The translations under genes and the position numbers were made by a program. This document shows positions 1 through 9,957 of a stretch of 64,000 nt of DNA, piece by piece. Under the pieces are notes generated by a model. The model saw only the letters and a program-made list of their open reading frames with translations, did no database searches and was not told the DNA's origin. Each line of letters opens with the position of its first letter. The stretch's first letter is position 1. The stretch lies in assembly GCF_001719125.1 (NCBI RefSeq), contig NZ_CP017006.1, forward strand, positions 434,001 to 498,000. The letters run 5' to 3'. The DNA is from Sulfolobus sp. A20 (lineage in GTDB: Archaea > Thermoproteota > Thermoprotei_A > Sulfolobales > Sulfolobaceae).

Positions 1-310
1 TTCCTAATCTTCTCTTTATGAACGCGCCTAACATATCTCCTACTAATGCAGAAAAGGACTCAACAAAAGAAATAAGAATCCAATCAAATGACAATAATTT
101 GGAAATAATTAAACCCGTAGTAGTGCCGAAAGTTAAACCAATAATTAATCCTTCGAAAGTTTTCCCATCTCCTAATATTCTTCTCTTATCAAAGAAACTC
201 TTTCCTAGATCGACCGGCGTTCCTTTCTTAATAAATGGCGCACTTCCATTTGCAGTTAGGGCTGGCAAATAATATATTATGCTTATTAATAATTGTAATA
301 TTAAAGACAT
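1..310 (-). CDS. carS: CDP-archaeol synthase (3' part only, runs off window start)
   Basis: The minus strand read from an ATG at 308-310 gives an open frame to the window edge (about 103 residues). It begins with a membrane segment ([20 protein letters not shown]). Next come the family hallmarks: G-T-P-V-D-L-G-K near residue 30 and [12 protein letters not shown] near residue 45, followed by further hydrophobic segments. This matches the DUF46/CarS family, which transfers CMP from CTP to 2,3-di-O-geranylgeranylglyceryl phosphate in the membrane, the last common step before archaeal polar head groups are added. The start overlaps the end of the upstream ATPase gene by 10 bp, so the two are probably co-transcribed. 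The C-terminal third lies outside the window. Confidence 0.88.
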   Translation of the reverse strand, partial: MSLILQLLISIIYYLPALTANGSAPFIKKGTPVDLGKSFFDKRRILGDGKTFEGLIIGLTFGTTTGLIISKLLSFDWILISFVESFSALVGDMLGAFIKRRLG

Positions 311-828
311 CCGACTACACCTTTATCGGTTATCTTAAACTTGCATCTCCTTAAATAACCTATAATATATTGTTTAGTTAACCTTAATACATCATCAGAT
401 AATTTTCTCATTAATTTTTCTCCTGCTACTCTGTTGCTAGAAGAAGACTGCCAGAGAAGCAAAACTCTGGAACAAGATTTTGAAATTGATCTTAACACTA
501 CAAGATTTCTCAATAATTCTAAAGGATCATGATTAATTCTATATAAAGAATTAATAGTATCCACTATTATCAGTCTTGGTTTATATTCAATAGCCCTAAG
601 TATTGCATTTTGTAGTTCATAGTTGTTATTTACAGAGGCAAAATATACTCCCTCACCTACTCTGATTTTCTCTAGTCTTGCCTCATAATTGGTTCCCTCA
701 GTGGATATAAACACTGAAGGTCTAAGTTTTAACGCGACTTCTAAAGCCAAAGCAGTCTTCCCAACACCAGCCTCCCCATATATCGAAACCAACTTGCCCC
801 TTTCAAATATGAAAGATAAGATATCCAA
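301..828 (-). CDS. RecA/RadA-paralogue P-loop ATPase
   Basis: A 175-residue single-domain RecA-fold ATPase. The Walker A motif GEAGVGKT lies at residues 18-25. A Walker B strand (RLIIVDTI) lies near residue 87, followed by a SLYR segment typical of RadA/KaiC-type ATPases. It lacks the N-terminal helix-hairpin-helix domain of true RadA and is shorter than RadB, so it belongs with the crenarchaeal RadA paralogues, some of which modulate recombination or act as single-domain RecA-like proteins. The start is a TTG at 826-828. The 3' end overlaps carS. The divergent neighbour begins only 33 bp away, so the two promoters must be very compact. The exact function is unknown. Confidence 0.75.
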   Translation of the reverse strand: MDILSFIFERGKLVSIYGEAGVGKTALALEVALKLRPSVFISTEGTNYEARLEKIRVGEGVYFASVNNNYELQNAILRAIEYKPRLIIVDTINSLYRINHDPLELLRNLVVLRSISKSCSRVLLLWQSSSSNRVAGEKLMRKLSDDVLRLTKQYIIGYLRRCKFKITDKGVVGCL

Positions 829-861
829 AGTTTAAATCTCCTAATAATGCTATAACTATAT

Positions 862-1395
862 GTGAAAATAAAAAATGTATCAATAACTACTGATTCACCA
901 AAAATATATAGAGAATTCTTAAGCGAGTTAAAAAAACGTAACGTGAAGCTTAGCGAGAAAGGAGAGGTTAACATTACAGTAAATAATGTTAGAACAAAGG
1001 AAGATTTCCTCAAGGCATTAGGAAAGATTATAGCGTTATCAAGGGGAAAAGAGGAGTTCAATGAGTTACTTATAGGTATAGATACTAACTCTTCTTATCT
1101 TAGCATAGCTGTAATACTTGATGGAGAAGTAATAGAATGTCATAAAGCCCCTAATATTTCCTCATTAATCAAACTATTAAGCGAAGTATTACTAATTTAC
1201 CCAGCAAGAAGAAAAATAATTGGTGTTGGAGTGGGTAATAGTTATGGTAGGGATGTTTATGAAATACTTTGCAAAATTTTTGACAACGTAAAATATGTCG
1301 ATGAGAAACATACGAATTTGAAAACTCATTTTAATCAACTGAGCGATAGAGACTTGAGAGCAGCTTATAGTATAGCATTAAGGGCTTCATCATGA
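862..1395 (+). CDS. Conserved crenarchaeal protein, possible RNase H-like fold
   Basis: A 177-residue protein starting at GTG 862. I do not recognise a named family. Residues 1-60 are lysine-rich and mixed alpha/beta. The second half opens with a hydrophobic strand ending in an acidic residue (LLIGIDTN near 68-75), then LSIAVILDGEV and a later IGVGVGNSYGRDV segment. That strand-turn-strand pattern with an early Asp resembles YqgF/RuvC-type RNase H folds, but this is inference. The gene overlaps the downstream polynucleotide kinase by 4 bp (ATGA), which indicates an operon with RNA or DNA end-processing genes. A role in nucleic acid metabolism is plausible and unproven. Confidence 0.6.
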   Translation: MKIKNVSITTDSPKIYREFLSELKKRNVKLSEKGEVNITVNNVRTKEDFLKALGKIIALSRGKEEFNELLIGIDTNSSYLSIAVILDGEVIECHKAPNISSLIKLLSEVLLIYPARRKIIGVGVGNSYGRDVYEILCKIFDNVKYVDEKHTNLKTHFNQLSDRDLRAAYSIALRASS

Positions 1396-2477
1396 AAAAG
1401 GAAATATTGATTGAAGGTCCTTGTGATATAAAGGTGACTGAAGGAGAAATCAGAATAGTTGGGATAAGATTTGAAAGAAATAATTTAGTTAAAATACCAG
1501 AATCTAAGACATATACACTAATTTTTGATGAGAACACGAAGTTCGAAATGAACTGTAAAGTATTAAATACTGATTTGTCTCTCAATTGGGATGAAGTAGC
1601 AGAACAAATAAGCCAGACAGGTGGTTCAGTTCTACTCTTAGGGGATATAGATTCTGGAAAAACATATTTTACTAATCTAATTTCCAATTTATCTGTCCCT
1701 TTTATCAAAATAATTGATGCCGATGTAGGACAGTCTTCACTATTTTTGCCAACGTTCGTATCATCAGCTACCCCAACAGTGACTTCTCTTGATATCGAAT
1801 ATTACAAGTACAATGATTTAGAATTTTTTGGGGACATAACTCCTTCTACTAATCCTCGTCTACACGTTTCCAAGATTTTAAGAATTTATGAAAAAGAACC
1901 GCACCAGAAGATTACTGTTATAGATACTGATGGATGGATCCATGGATTAAAAGCAATGCTACATAAATTTGAATTAATCTATTCAATTGATCCAGATTAT
2001 ATAATAACATTTGATACGAGAATTAGAGATATACTGCCTCTAAATTATAGGAATAGAGTAAAAATATTAAATAAGGTTGGTCTTCATAAAGATAAAAACA
2101 GGAGGAAAATAAGTAGAGTATTGAAGTATAAGAGATATTTTGAAAGCGATGCAAAATTAGTTACATTATCTTCAGAAGATATTATAGGCATATCGTTATC
2201 AGATATTTTGTACAATAGTTGGGGAGAGTATTTACAGTTATCAGTTGAAAGTCCTTGTTTAGGATACTATATAGATTCTGAAACATTAAAAGGAGCCTTA
2301 GTAGGTATTATAGATAGGGGAAGAGTTATAGGAGCTGCTATCCTAAGGGAGATAAGTGGTAATTATATTAAGTTACTTACTAAAGCAGACAAATTTAGCG
2401 GGGTAATATTAGGGTATATAAGCCTAAATCATAAATTTGAAGAAAGAAGAATTAGGTTTAGGAAATGCGAAAAATAA
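1392..2477 (+). CDS. Clp1/Grc3-type polynucleotide 5'-hydroxyl kinase
   Basis: A 361-residue protein. An N-terminal beta-rich region (residues 1-75) precedes a P-loop GDIDSGKT at 84-91 and the segment DADVGQSS near 110, both typical of the Clp1/NOL9/Grc3 kinase family. Archaeal members phosphorylate the 5'-OH of RNA, and often DNA, using NTP, and are thought to act in tRNA and rRNA end healing. The C-terminal part (from about 290) forms the small family-specific domain. It overlaps the preceding gene by 4 bp and the following thymidylate kinase by 13 bp, so the three form one transcription unit. Confidence in the family is good; the precise RNA substrate is unknown. Confidence 0.82.
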   Translation: MKKEILIEGPCDIKVTEGEIRIVGIRFERNNLVKIPESKTYTLIFDENTKFEMNCKVLNTDLSLNWDEVAEQISQTGGSVLLLGDIDSGKTYFTNLISNLSVPFIKIIDADVGQSSLFLPTFVSSATPTVTSLDIEYYKYNDLEFFGDITPSTNPRLHVSKILRIYEKEPHQKITVIDTDGWIHGLKAMLHKFELIYSIDPDYIITFDTRIRDILPLNYRNRVKILNKVGLHKDKNRRKISRVLKYKRYFESDAKLVTLSSEDIIGISLSDILYNSWGEYLQLSVESPCLGYYIDSETLKGALVGIIDRGRVIGAAILREISGNYIKLLTKADKFSGVILGYISLNHKFEERRIRFRKCEK

Positions 2478-3034
2478 TTGCGATAGAGGGTATAGACGGC
2501 TCTGGAAAGACTACGTTATCTAATATGCTAAAGGATTATCTTACACTTAAAAAGGGTTTAAGGGTTATAGTAACAAGAGAGCCGTTTTCTGAAGAAATAA
2601 TAAACCTTATAGAAAAATTAGGTTGGAAAGACCCTATTACACTAACATTATTATTTGCTGCAGACAGAGCAATCCATATCAACTGGTTATCTAAGCAAGA
2701 CGCTGATGTGTTTATTCTTGATAGATATTATTTTTCAAGCATTGCATACCAAGGAGCTTTAAGCGGAGATGAAGATTGGATTAAAGTGGTGAATTCTAAA
2801 TTTCCTAAACCAGATATAGGGATACTTCTAGATTTACCAGTTGAAATAGCTTTATCAAGAATAATTAAAAACGACAAATTTAATTTTAACGAAAAGATCT
2901 CTAGTTTATCTAAGGTCAGAGAAAAGTATTTAGAATTAGCAAAAGAATATGGACTTTATGTTATTGATGCAACTAGAGAGAAAGAAAAAATACTACAAGA
3001 TGTAATACATATTATAGAGAATCATTTGCTCTAA
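2465..3034 (+). CDS. tmk: Thymidylate kinase
   Basis: A 189-residue protein with the dTMP kinase P-loop [10 protein letters not shown] (residues 8-17), the DR(Y/H) motif in [13 protein letters not shown] near residue 90, and a TREP motif near residue 37. It phosphorylates dTMP to dTDP with ATP in the cytoplasm, feeding dTTP synthesis. Length matches the family. It starts inside the end of the kinase gene upstream (13-bp overlap). Its 3' end overlaps the convergent UPF0148 gene by 23 bp. Some Sulfolobus genomes carry two thymidylate kinase paralogues, and this window does not show whether a second exists. Confidence 0.9.
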   Translation: MRKIIAIEGIDGSGKTTLSNMLKDYLTLKKGLRVIVTREPFSEEIINLIEKLGWKDPITLTLLFAADRAIHINWLSKQDADVFILDRYYFSSIAYQGALSGDEDWIKVVNSKFPKPDIGILLDLPVEIALSRIIKNDKFNFNEKISSLSKVREKYLELAKEYGLYVIDATREKEKILQDVIHIIENHLL

Positions 3035-3368
3035 GTTTCTTTAACCTTTCCAACGCGTCTAGATACCTTATAATCTGCAAAAGGCTTTCAGAATCTGATG
3101 GGTCTTCTTTAACTTTCTTCGCATTAGAGTATAGTCCACTAATCAGTATACTCTCTATCTCCTCTAACTCAAGTTTCTTTTTTACTGACTTCTCTTCTTC
3201 TTCGTTCTTGACAACATACACTTTACCGTGTGTCGGGCAAACTATATCACCATTTTTTAATCTAAACAACGGCATTTTACATAATGGACAAGCTTCTTCT
3301 AGCATAGTGGCGCCTTGCCTTAATAAATCGGCAGCTCTTTTCACTCCCTCTTCCGTCTGATTTGTCAT
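3012..3368 (-). CDS. UPF0148 / SSSCA1-family zinc-ribbon protein
   Basis: A 118-residue protein with an N-terminal helical segment and a zinc ribbon built from C27-x2-C30 and C44-x2-H47 (CPLC...CPTH). A charged coiled-coil stretch (residues 55-75, rich in Glu and Lys) and a helical C-terminus follow. This is the archaeal family related to the Sjogren syndrome/scleroderma autoantigen 1 (UPF0148). Its function in archaea is not established; the zinc ribbon suggests nucleic-acid or protein binding. It is divergently transcribed from the UPF0147 gene with a 57-bp gap that must hold both promoters. Its 3' end overlaps tmk on the other strand. Confidence 0.82.
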   Translation of the reverse strand: MTNQTEEGVKRAADLLRQGATMLEEACPLCKMPLFRLKNGDIVCPTHGKVYVVKNEEEEKSVKKKLELEEIESILISGLYSNAKKVKEDPSDSESLLQIIRYLDALERLKKLRANDSL

Positions 3369-3425
3369 AAATAAATCTTAAACTCTCTACTATTAAAAGT
3401 AAATATGGGGTGATAAGAGATTTCG

Positions 3426-3689
3426 ATGCCTTACGACAATGAGGCTAAGATAAAACAAGCAGTAATTTTATTACAAAAAATTGTTAATGATACCAGTGTG
3501 CCAAGAAATATTAGAAGAGCTGCAACGGATGCAATACGAAATTTGCAGGATTCAGCTTTGAGTCCAGCAGTTAGGGCAGCAAACGCTATCGGTATTCTCG
3601 AGGATATTAGTCAAGATCCTAATATGCCTACCCACGCAAGGATATCAATATGGAATGTTGTTTCAATTTTAGAGACAGTTAAGGACTAG
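3426..3689 (+). CDS. UPF0147 family protein
   Basis: An 87-residue all-helical protein. The sequence from [13 protein letters not shown] through [14 protein letters not shown] to [17 protein letters not shown] matches the archaeal UPF0147 family, whose function is unknown. The pattern suggests a small HEAT-like helical bundle. The region just upstream (about 3406-3425, ending gataagagatttcg) is AT-rich with no strong Shine-Dalgarno, consistent with a leaderless or short-leader transcript. It stands alone between a divergent gene and the tRNA-Leu gene. The tRNA promoter begins right behind its stop codon. Confidence 0.85.
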   Translation: MPYDNEAKIKQAVILLQKIVNDTSVPRNIRRAATDAIRNLQDSALSPAVRAANAIGILEDISQDPNMPTHARISIWNVVSILETVKD

Positions 3690-3722
3690 TTTTTTAAATA
3701 GATATGTTCTAAATTATAGTGT

Positions 3723-3807
3723 GCGGGGGTGCCCGAGCTAGGTCAAAGGGGGCAGGCTTAGGCCCTGCTGGCGAAGGCCTGCACGGGTTCAAATCCCGTC
3801 CCCCGCA
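3723..3807 (+). tRNA. tRNA-Leu (UAG)
   Basis: A complete cloverleaf: acceptor GCGGGGG pairs with CCCCCGC, followed by discriminator A. The anticodon stem GCAGG/CCTGC encloses the loop CTTAGGC, giving anticodon UAG (reads CUA). There is a long leucine-type variable arm and a GGGTTCAAATCCC T-arm. It has no intron. CCA is not encoded. A TATA-like TTTTTTAAAT at 3691-3700 lies about 25 bp upstream. A run of T follows the gene. Confidence 0.96.
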
Positions 3808-4175
<368 letters not shown>

Positions 4176-4216
4176 TTATGAATAATCTATAATCTTAACT
4201 CTTTAAAAATTTTCCT

Positions 4217-6124
4217 TTAGGCCACTCTTAAACTATCAAGAATGTTAGGCGTGTAGATATTTGGCTTATATCCTAATCTATTCTCTTCTTTAATGTAGTT
4301 TGCAAAAGATCTAATTGATGAAGCTTCTCCATGGTTTAATATAACATTTTTAGGTTTAGGCTGTATATTCCTTAGGAACGCTAACAGCTGTCTTCTGTCT
4401 GAGTGTCCGGAGAATCCTTCTATAGCTTTTATTTCCATACCAATTTTTATGTTTTCAACTCTACCATCTCTATCAATGATTTGAATCTCTTTAGCTCCAT
4501 CTCTTACTTTTCTCCCTAAAGTTCCCTCAGCTTGATAGCTTACAAACACTATTGAATTTTTACTATCCGGTGCTAGAGCTTTAAAGAACTCTAAGGCAGG
4601 TCCCCCATTAAGCATTCCGGAAGTGGCTATTATTATCGAGGGTTCTCCTTGTGCTATGTCCTCTTTAAACCCTTCAATCCTTTTGAAGAACTCTGAAGTA
4701 AATGGATTTTCGTCTTTATACAGAATAGAGTCTCTTACCTCCCTTCCTAACCATTCTGGGTAAGCATTGTGAAGAGCAGTAACTTCATCAACTAATCCTG
4801 TTACATATACTGGCACTTCTGGAATTAGTTTCTTCTTCATCATGTCGTTTATAACCAGCATTATTTCTTGTCCCCTGCCAACAGCTAGGACGGGTATTAA
4901 TACCTTTCCTCCTTTTGTTAAGGTCTTATTTATCACTTCCAAAAGTTCAAGTTCAGACTCTTCTCTATTCTCTTGTTCTTTAGCCCCATATGTAGTTTCC
5001 ATTATTAGTGTATCGACTCTTGGGAACTCATCATTTGCTTTATCCAATAACCTAGTTCTGGCGTATTTGAAGTCTCCAGAATATACTATATTATGCTTTC
5101 CATCACCAATATGCAAATGCGCTATTGCTGAACCTAAAATATGTCCTGCGTTATAGAACGTTAGCCTAATATCTGGTGCGATATCTGTAACTTCTTCATA
5201 ATCGAGAGTGATAGTGTGTAATAGCTCTTTTCTCACTTCTTTAGCTGAATAAGGTGTAGGTCTTCCTTCTCTTTCTGCTATATCTAAGGAATCCAACTGC
5301 ATCAATGCCATAATATCCCTAGTTGGTGGCGTTGCATAAACTGGTCCTTCGTATCCATATTTAAATAAAAATGGTATCATTCCACAGTGATCTAAGTGAG
5401 CATGTGTCACTACAACGGCGTCAAGTTCTTCTAACTTTAACTGATCTAACATTGGGTAAAGTCTCTCACCTTGTGTCACGCTAGGATTTAATCCTACATC
5501 TAATAATACTCTACTCTCTGGGGTTTCAACTAATACTGCTGATCTTCCTACTTCCTGAAAACCTCCTAAAGCCGTTATTCTGACGTAGCCGTTGCTAAAA
5601 AGTAGTTCTCTATGTATTCTTTCACCAAATGTTCTAAGCATCTTAGCTCTGTATTCAGTCTCGTTATAAATATGTGTTAATATGCTCTCGTATGTTCTAG
5701 ATTTTAATGGAGGGTCTCTTACTATCACTGGTCTCCAGTAGGTTTCTGCAAATATTTTTTGTTGAATTAGTCCTCCTTTACCTATTACTAACCCTGGTTT
5801 TTTTGCTTTTATCAATACCTCTCCTAATTCATCGTCAAATTTTATTTCTGTAACTTGAGCTTCTTGAGGAACTAAATTCTTTATTATCTCTACAACTTCT
5901 TTTTCGTCTTTTCTAACACTGCTATCAGCTTTAATTACTATTCTCTTCTTTATTTCTTTAGCTATCTTCCTTATAGTTTCATTTTTTTCTAAAGCTAATG
6001 CTGGTTTCTTTACATAAATAGCTATCTCTGGTCCTTCATAATCTATTCTAGTTATTCCAAGATCTTTTAACTCATTATATATAGAAGCTACTATGCTCAT
6101 TCTGCTTGATACCAAACTATTCAC
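4217..6124 (-). CDS. aCPSF1/FttA beta-CASP ribonuclease with KH domains (archaeal termination factor)
   Basis: A 635-residue protein. Two N-terminal KH domains occupy residues 1-140, the second with GKGG at 115-118. They are followed by a metallo-beta-lactamase core with HAHLDH at 241-246, an ETTYG segment, a beta-CASP insert, and the C-terminal [10 protein letters not shown] and NHGEASS motifs. This is the archaeal homologue of CPSF73: a zinc-dependent endo/5'-3' exonuclease shown in methanogens and Thermococcus to cut nascent RNA and terminate transcription (FttA/aCPSF1). Length matches the family. The start is uncertain between Met1 and Met9. It is divergent from egsA with 72 bp between. 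It has its own promoter and no operon partner. Confidence 0.95.
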   Translation of the reverse strand: MNSLVSSRMSIVASIYNELKDLGITRIDYEGPEIAIYVKKPALALEKNETIRKIAKEIKKRIVIKADSSVRKDEKEVVEIIKNLVPQEAQVTEIKFDDELGEVLIKAKKPGLVIGKGGLIQQKIFAETYWRPVIVRDPPLKSRTYESILTHIYNETEYRAKMLRTFGERIHRELLFSNGYVRITALGGFQEVGRSAVLVETPESRVLLDVGLNPSVTQGERLYPMLDQLKLEELDAVVVTHAHLDHCGMIPFLFKYGYEGPVYATPPTRDIMALMQLDSLDIAEREGRPTPYSAKEVRKELLHTITLDYEEVTDIAPDIRLTFYNAGHILGSAIAHLHIGDGKHNIVYSGDFKYARTRLLDKANDEFPRVDTLIMETTYGAKEQENREESELELLEVINKTLTKGGKVLIPVLAVGRGQEIMLVINDMMKKKLIPEVPVYVTGLVDEVTALHNAYPEWLGREVRDSILYKDENPFTSEFFKRIEGFKEDIAQGEPSIIIATSGMLNGGPALEFFKALAPDSKNSIVFVSYQAEGTLGRKVRDGAKEIQIIDRDGRVENIKIGMEIKAIEGFSGHSDRRQLLAFLRNIQPKPKNVILNHGEASSIRSFANYIKEENRLGYKPNIYTPNILDSLRVA

Positions 6125-6196
6125 CAGCTTAGAAGAAGCTATTAACTAGAGTTATGTATGCTAATTTTTAATATTTAAATCTTCTCTTTAATATCT

Positions 6197-7252
6197 GTGG
6201 TTAGTAAAGAGCATGTAATAAGTTTACCTAGGAGAGTATTAGTTGGTAATAATATTATAGAAAATATTCCAATCTATTTTAGTCAATTGGACTTAAAACC
6301 TCCTTATCTTATAGTAACTGGTGAGAAATATACTAAAGAAATTGCTGAGAAGATTGCTGAGAATTTCCCTAAAGATATTTCGTATGAGGTTGTAGTTATC
6401 CGTGACGCAAGTTTAGATTCAGTTTATTATGTAGAGGAATTAGTAAAGAGAATAAACGCTAAGGTTTTGCTGGGTATTGGTGGAGGAAAGGTAATTGACG
6501 TTGCCAAGTATGTTTCTTTCAGGAATAATCTAGAATTCATTAGCATTCCTACTTCTCCCTCTCATGATGGTATTACGTCACCTTTTGCCTCAATTAAGGG
6601 TTTATCTAAAGCTGTTTCTGTGAAGGCTAAGGAACCTCTAGCTATCATCGCAGATATTGAAATTTTAAGCTCAGCACCAAGGCGCCTAATCAACGCTGGT
6701 ATAGGAGATACTATTGGAAAAATAATATCTGTGAGGGATTGGAAGCTAGCTTCAAAAATAAGGGGAGAATATTATGGAGATTACACTGCATCGTTGTCAC
6801 TGATGTCAGCTAAACATGCGTTTCAATGTACAAGGATAATTAATAAGGACATAAAATATGGTACAAGAATGCTAATGGAGGCACTAATCAGTAGTGGTGT
6901 AGCAATGGGAATGGCTGGTAGTACTAGACCTGCAAGCGGATCAGAGCATTTGTTCGCACATGCAGTAGAGATATTAGAGCCTGAGAAAGCATTACACGGC
7001 GAATTAGTAGGATTAGGTACTATTATGATGGCTTATTTGCACAATATAAATTGGAGAACAATTCGAAGGAGATTAAAGAAAATAGGATTTCCGGTCAAAG
7101 CTAAGGAGTTAGGATTATCAGATGAGATAGTTATAAAGGCCTTAACTATTGCACACACAATAAGGCCTGAAAGATATACAATTTTAGGGGATAGAGGTTT
7201 AACGTGGAATTCAGCTGAGAAAATAGCTACAATAACAGGAGTTATTGACTAG
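6197..7252 (+). CDS. egsA: sn-Glycerol-1-phosphate dehydrogenase
   Basis: A 351-residue protein of the archaeal G1PDH family. It carries the glycine-rich [13 protein letters not shown] segment near residue 95, [17 protein letters not shown] near 115-130, and the later metal-binding histidine regions GSEHLFAHA and LHGELVGLG. It reduces dihydroxyacetone phosphate to sn-glycerol-1-phosphate with NAD(P)H and zinc, setting the stereochemistry of archaeal membrane lipids. It starts at GTG 6197. An AT-rich tract (attttttaatatttaaat) lies 15-35 bp upstream as likely promoter, giving a short-leader or leaderless message. Its 3' end overlaps the convergent FKBP gene by 11 bp. Confidence 0.95.
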   Translation: MVSKEHVISLPRRVLVGNNIIENIPIYFSQLDLKPPYLIVTGEKYTKEIAEKIAENFPKDISYEVVVIRDASLDSVYYVEELVKRINAKVLLGIGGGKVIDVAKYVSFRNNLEFISIPTSPSHDGITSPFASIKGLSKAVSVKAKEPLAIIADIEILSSAPRRLINAGIGDTIGKIISVRDWKLASKIRGEYYGDYTASLSLMSAKHAFQCTRIINKDIKYGTRMLMEALISSGVAMGMAGSTRPASGSEHLFAHAVEILEPEKALHGELVGLGTIMMAYLHNINWRTIRRRLKKIGFPVKAKELGLSDEIVIKALTIAHTIRPERYTILGDRGLTWNSAEKIATITGVID

Positions 7253-7967
7253 TTTGGCTTTGTTCTGGATAAAATGTGGACTTCGAATACTGCTGAATAA
7301 ATTGAACTGTGTAGTCTTGAGATACATAATTAATTATCTCGTAAGCCAAGTAATAGAGATTAAGTTGAAGATTTTGTAATAAGTAAAGATCCTTTGATAA
7401 ATTGATGATAACATTCTTCTTTTCGTCATTTATTTCAACACTAAGGTTCTTTAAATTAGTTTGTCCAAATCTTCTTTCGATCAGTGCCATAATCTTATCT
7501 TTAGGAGTCTCAAGTACTTTCACAACCTTAACATCATACACTAACGATCTTCCAGCTAATGGATGATTAAGATCTAATATAACTCTCCCTCCACTGACAC
7601 TCCTTATCGTAGCTAAGCTTCCATCTGATAATCTTACAATCATGTTAGGTGCTGGTCTTATTCCTTGCCTTCTCAACTCTCCTAGGGATATCGTCTTTAT
7701 TTTAGTGTTATCTCTCTCACCATAAGCTTTTTCTGGAGGGATTTCAATAGTTTTTTGTTCATTAAGATTAAAGTTATACAGCGCCTCCTCTAATCCTCTC
7801 AATATTCTATTTTCTCCTAAAATTACAAGTTTTGGTCCATATGTTTCATTTTCATCATATATGTTAGCTTTTTTTGCTTCTTCTACATTAGTTGTATCAA
7901 TTATTTCTCCGGTATCTTTTACTCTTGCTGTATATTCTATATAAATAAAATCTTTATCTTTAAACAT
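7242..7967 (-). CDS. FKBP-type peptidyl-prolyl isomerase (SlyD-like)
   Basis: A 241-residue protein. Residues 1-95 form the FKBP domain split by an insert-in-flap region (starts [18 protein letters not shown]; continues [15 protein letters not shown]), and [19 protein letters not shown] closes the fold near 135-155. A C-terminal extension of about 85 residues, ending in a Gln-rich tail, follows, as in the long archaeal FKBPs. It catalyses cis-trans isomerisation of prolyl bonds and has chaperone activity. The ATG lies at 7965-7967. It is transcribed divergently from ahcY across 146 bp. The GlnSer-rich tail is the least conserved part. Confidence 0.9.
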   Translation of the reverse strand: MFKDKDFIYIEYTARVKDTGEIIDTTNVEEAKKANIYDENETYGPKLVILGENRILRGLEEALYNFNLNEQKTIEIPPEKAYGERDNTKIKTISLGELRRQGIRPAPNMIVRLSDGSLATIRSVSGGRVILDLNHPLAGRSLVYDVKVVKVLETPKDKIMALIERRFGQTNLKNLSVEINDEKKNVIINLSKDLYLLQNLQLNLYYLAYEIINYVSQDYTVQFIQQYSKSTFYPEQSQTSQ

Positions 7968-8076
7968 TATTAGCCCTATGAATAGTTAAGATCAAGGTTT
8001 TTAAAACTAGTGAAACAGTAGCTACAATAATATAGTTACTCAACTAATAATGATTAAATATTCTGTCCCTATAAGT

Positions 8077-8106
8077 AGTTTTATAACTATTAAATAACTT
8101 AGGTGG
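8077..8106 (+). promoter_or_regulatory. Promoter and ribosome-binding site of ahcY
   Basis: A TATA-like AGTTTTATAACT lies at 8077-8088. An AGGTGG Shine-Dalgarno at 8101-8106 sits 7 bp before the ATG at 8114. The purine-rich site fixes the ahcY start. The sequence 7968-8076 must also hold the promoter of the divergent FKBP gene. Confidence 0.6.
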
Positions 8107-8113
8107 TTCTGAA

Positions 8114-9364
8114 ATGAAATATAAGGTAAAAGATATCTCGTTAGCAGACATGGGTAAAAGGCAAATCGAGTGGGCTGAGATTCATATGCCAGCCTTATTA
8201 GAGATAAGAAAAAGATTTGCCGTTGAGAAGCCACTCACTGGTATTCGTGTGAGCGCAGTTCTGCACGTTACAAAGGAAACGGCAGCTTTAGTTAGAACAT
8301 TAAAAATAGGAGGAGCCGAGGTTGCATTGGCAGCTAGTAATCCACTGTCCACTCAAGATGAAGTAGCAGCAGCATTAGCCAATGATGATATTTATGTGTT
8401 TGCATGGAAGGGTGAAAATGAAAACGAATATTACGAGAATATAGAAAATATAACAAAAATACATCAACCTGATATAGTTATGGATGATGGCGGAGACTTG
8501 CATGCATATCTTCATGAAAAATTAACTGACATAAAAGTAATTGGAGGTACTGAGGAAACCACTACTGGCGTAGTTAGGTTAAAGGCAATGGAAGAGCAAG
8601 GTGTTCTGAAATATCCTGTCGTAGCAGTAAACAATGCCTACACTAAATATCTATTTGATAACAGATATGGTACGGGTCAGAGCGCTATTGATGGCATACT
8701 AAGAGCTACCAATATTTTAATAGCTGGAAAGGTTGCTGTAGTAGCAGGTTATGGCTGGGTAGGAAGAGGTATAGCAAACAGACTAAGGGGTTTAGGTGCT
8801 AGAGTAATAGTTACAGAAGTGAATCCGATCAGGGCTTTAGAGGCAGTAATGGACGGGTTTGAGGTTATGCCTATGTCAAGCGCTGCTAAAGTAGGAGAAA
8901 TGTTTGTAACTGCCACTGGTGGTCTTAACGTAATTGGTATACAGCATATTCTAGAGATGAAGAACGGTGCAATTCTTGCTAATGCAGGACATTTCAACGT
9001 GGAAATAGATGTCAAGGGGCTGAAAGAAGTAGCAAAGAGTGTAAAGAATATAAGGCCTTATGTTGATGAATATGAACTCCCTAATAACAAGAAAGTGTAT
9101 TTATTAGCTGAAGGCAGATTAGTTAATTTAGCTGCAGCAGAGGGACACCCTAGCGAGGTTATGGACATGAGTTTCTCTAACCAAGCGTTAGCGGTAGAGT
9201 ATCTTGTAAAGAATAGGGGTAAACTATCAAATAAAGTATATAATGTACCAGAGGAATTAGACTACCAAGTAGCTAAGATAAAATTAAAGACTATGGGCAT
9301 ACAGATAGATGAGCTCACTGAGGAGCAAAAGGAGTATATGAAACAATGGAAATATGGTACGTAA
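8114..9364 (+). CDS. ahcY: S-adenosyl-L-homocysteine hydrolase
   Basis: A 416-residue protein matching archaeal adenosylhomocysteinase. It has the substrate-domain segments [10 protein letters not shown] and [16 protein letters not shown] near residue 145, and an NAD-binding Rossmann loop [11 protein letters not shown] near residue 212. The C-terminus is shorter than the eukaryotic one, as in other Sulfolobus enzymes. It hydrolyses S-adenosylhomocysteine to adenosine and homocysteine, relieving inhibition of the many methyltransferases encoded nearby. It has a good Shine-Dalgarno (AGGTGG). The gene is monocistronic, followed by tRNA-Met 48 bp downstream. Confidence 0.96.
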   Translation: MKYKVKDISLADMGKRQIEWAEIHMPALLEIRKRFAVEKPLTGIRVSAVLHVTKETAALVRTLKIGGAEVALAASNPLSTQDEVAAALANDDIYVFAWKGENENEYYENIENITKIHQPDIVMDDGGDLHAYLHEKLTDIKVIGGTEETTTGVVRLKAMEEQGVLKYPVVAVNNAYTKYLFDNRYGTGQSAIDGILRATNILIAGKVAVVAGYGWVGRGIANRLRGLGARVIVTEVNPIRALEAVMDGFEVMPMSSAAKVGEMFVTATGGLNVIGIQHILEMKNGAILANAGHFNVEIDVKGLKEVAKSVKNIRPYVDEYELPNNKKVYLLAEGRLVNLAAAEGHPSEVMDMSFSNQALAVEYLVKNRGKLSNKVYNVPEELDYQVAKIKLKTMGIQIDELTEEQKEYMKQWKYGT

Positions 9365-9412
9365 AAATGTAAGCGTAAGTCTTAAAAACAAGATTTTTGT
9401 TGATATATTTGT

Positions 9413-9499
9413 GGGCCCGTAGCTCAGCTAGGTAGAGCGCTCGGCTCATAAGAGCGCTGAGAAACCGAGTGGTCCGGGGTTCAAGTCCCCGCGGGCCCA
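9413..9499 (+). tRNA. tRNA-Met (CAU), elongator type, with 13-nt intron
   Basis: The acceptor GGGCCCG pairs with CGGGCCC plus discriminator A. The anticodon stem CTCGG/CCGAG encloses CTCATA, a 13-nt insert (AGAGCGCTGAGAA) and the final A, giving the spliced loop CTCATAA and anticodon CAU. The insert sits at the canonical 37/38 position. G1:C72 and the lack of three consecutive G:C pairs at the base of the anticodon stem argue for the elongator rather than the initiator; a CAU tRNA-Ile is a less likely alternative. A TATA-like CTTAAAAA lies about 27 bp upstream. Confidence 0.9.
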
Positions 9500-9550
9500 C
9501 CTTGATGCCGCAGATTATACTTTTTAAGCTTCTGCTTCAGAATTGTATTT

Positions 9551-9635
9551 GCGGGGGTGCCCGAGCTAGGTCAAAGGGGGTAGGCTCAGGCCCTACTGGC
9601 GAAGGCCTGCACGGGTTCAAATCCCGTCCCCCGCA
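9551..9635 (+). tRNA. tRNA-Leu (CAG)
   Basis: It is identical in acceptor, D-arm, variable arm and T-arm to the tRNA-Leu at 3723-3807, and differs only in the anticodon arm. Stem GTAGG/CCTAC encloses loop CTCAGGC, giving anticodon CAG (reads CUG). No intron. A TATA-like TTTTTAAGC at 9521-9529 lies about 25 bp upstream. Confidence 0.95.
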
Positions 9636-9957
9636 TGCTTTTCCCAAATTTATTATAATGAAATCATAAAGTTACAAAAAATTCTGACAGTAATTCCATT
9701 TTTAGAGTGCTAGTATACACTTGAGAGCTTCTAGACTTCTATTTACGGCATTTGTCACTTTCTTTAGTACGATAATTCTCATTGAGGATTTGATACTTAG
9801 ATTATTATTACCGGATGTTTTTGATTTCTCGAGTTAAAATATAAGTTATAGTAGTCACTTATTAATCTCCTTCCCTCTAGGCAATGAATTTTAGCCTCTA
9901 TCTGTATCACTAAACTAAAAAGACTGGCGCGCGTATCCTTCTGACCTCCTCCCCGTC
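9636..9957. other. Non-coding flank with TnpB-element end hairpin
   Basis: About 320 bp with no gene. The last 25 bp (about 9937-9962) hold a compact inverted repeat (CCTCCCC...GGGCGAGG around the TnpB stop). It resembles the conserved right-end sequence that follows tnpB in Sulfolobus IS200/IS605-group elements, the region from which TnpB guide (omega) RNAs derive in characterised systems. The rest is AT-rich and featureless. Confidence 0.5.

Noticed and set aside
18-272. Plus-strand open frame of 84 codons at the window start
   Set aside because: It is antisense to the CarS reading frame, which has strong family motifs. The plus-strand product looks like a random translation.
9412-9500. 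Initiator tRNA-Met
   Set aside because: It has a G1:C72 pair and lacks the run of three G:C pairs at the base of the anticodon stem, so elongator is the better call.
9315-9669. Open frames over the tRNA-Met and tRNA-Leu genes on both strands
   Set aside because: They run through two complete tRNA genes and encode repetitive tRNA-derived peptides, so they are not genes.
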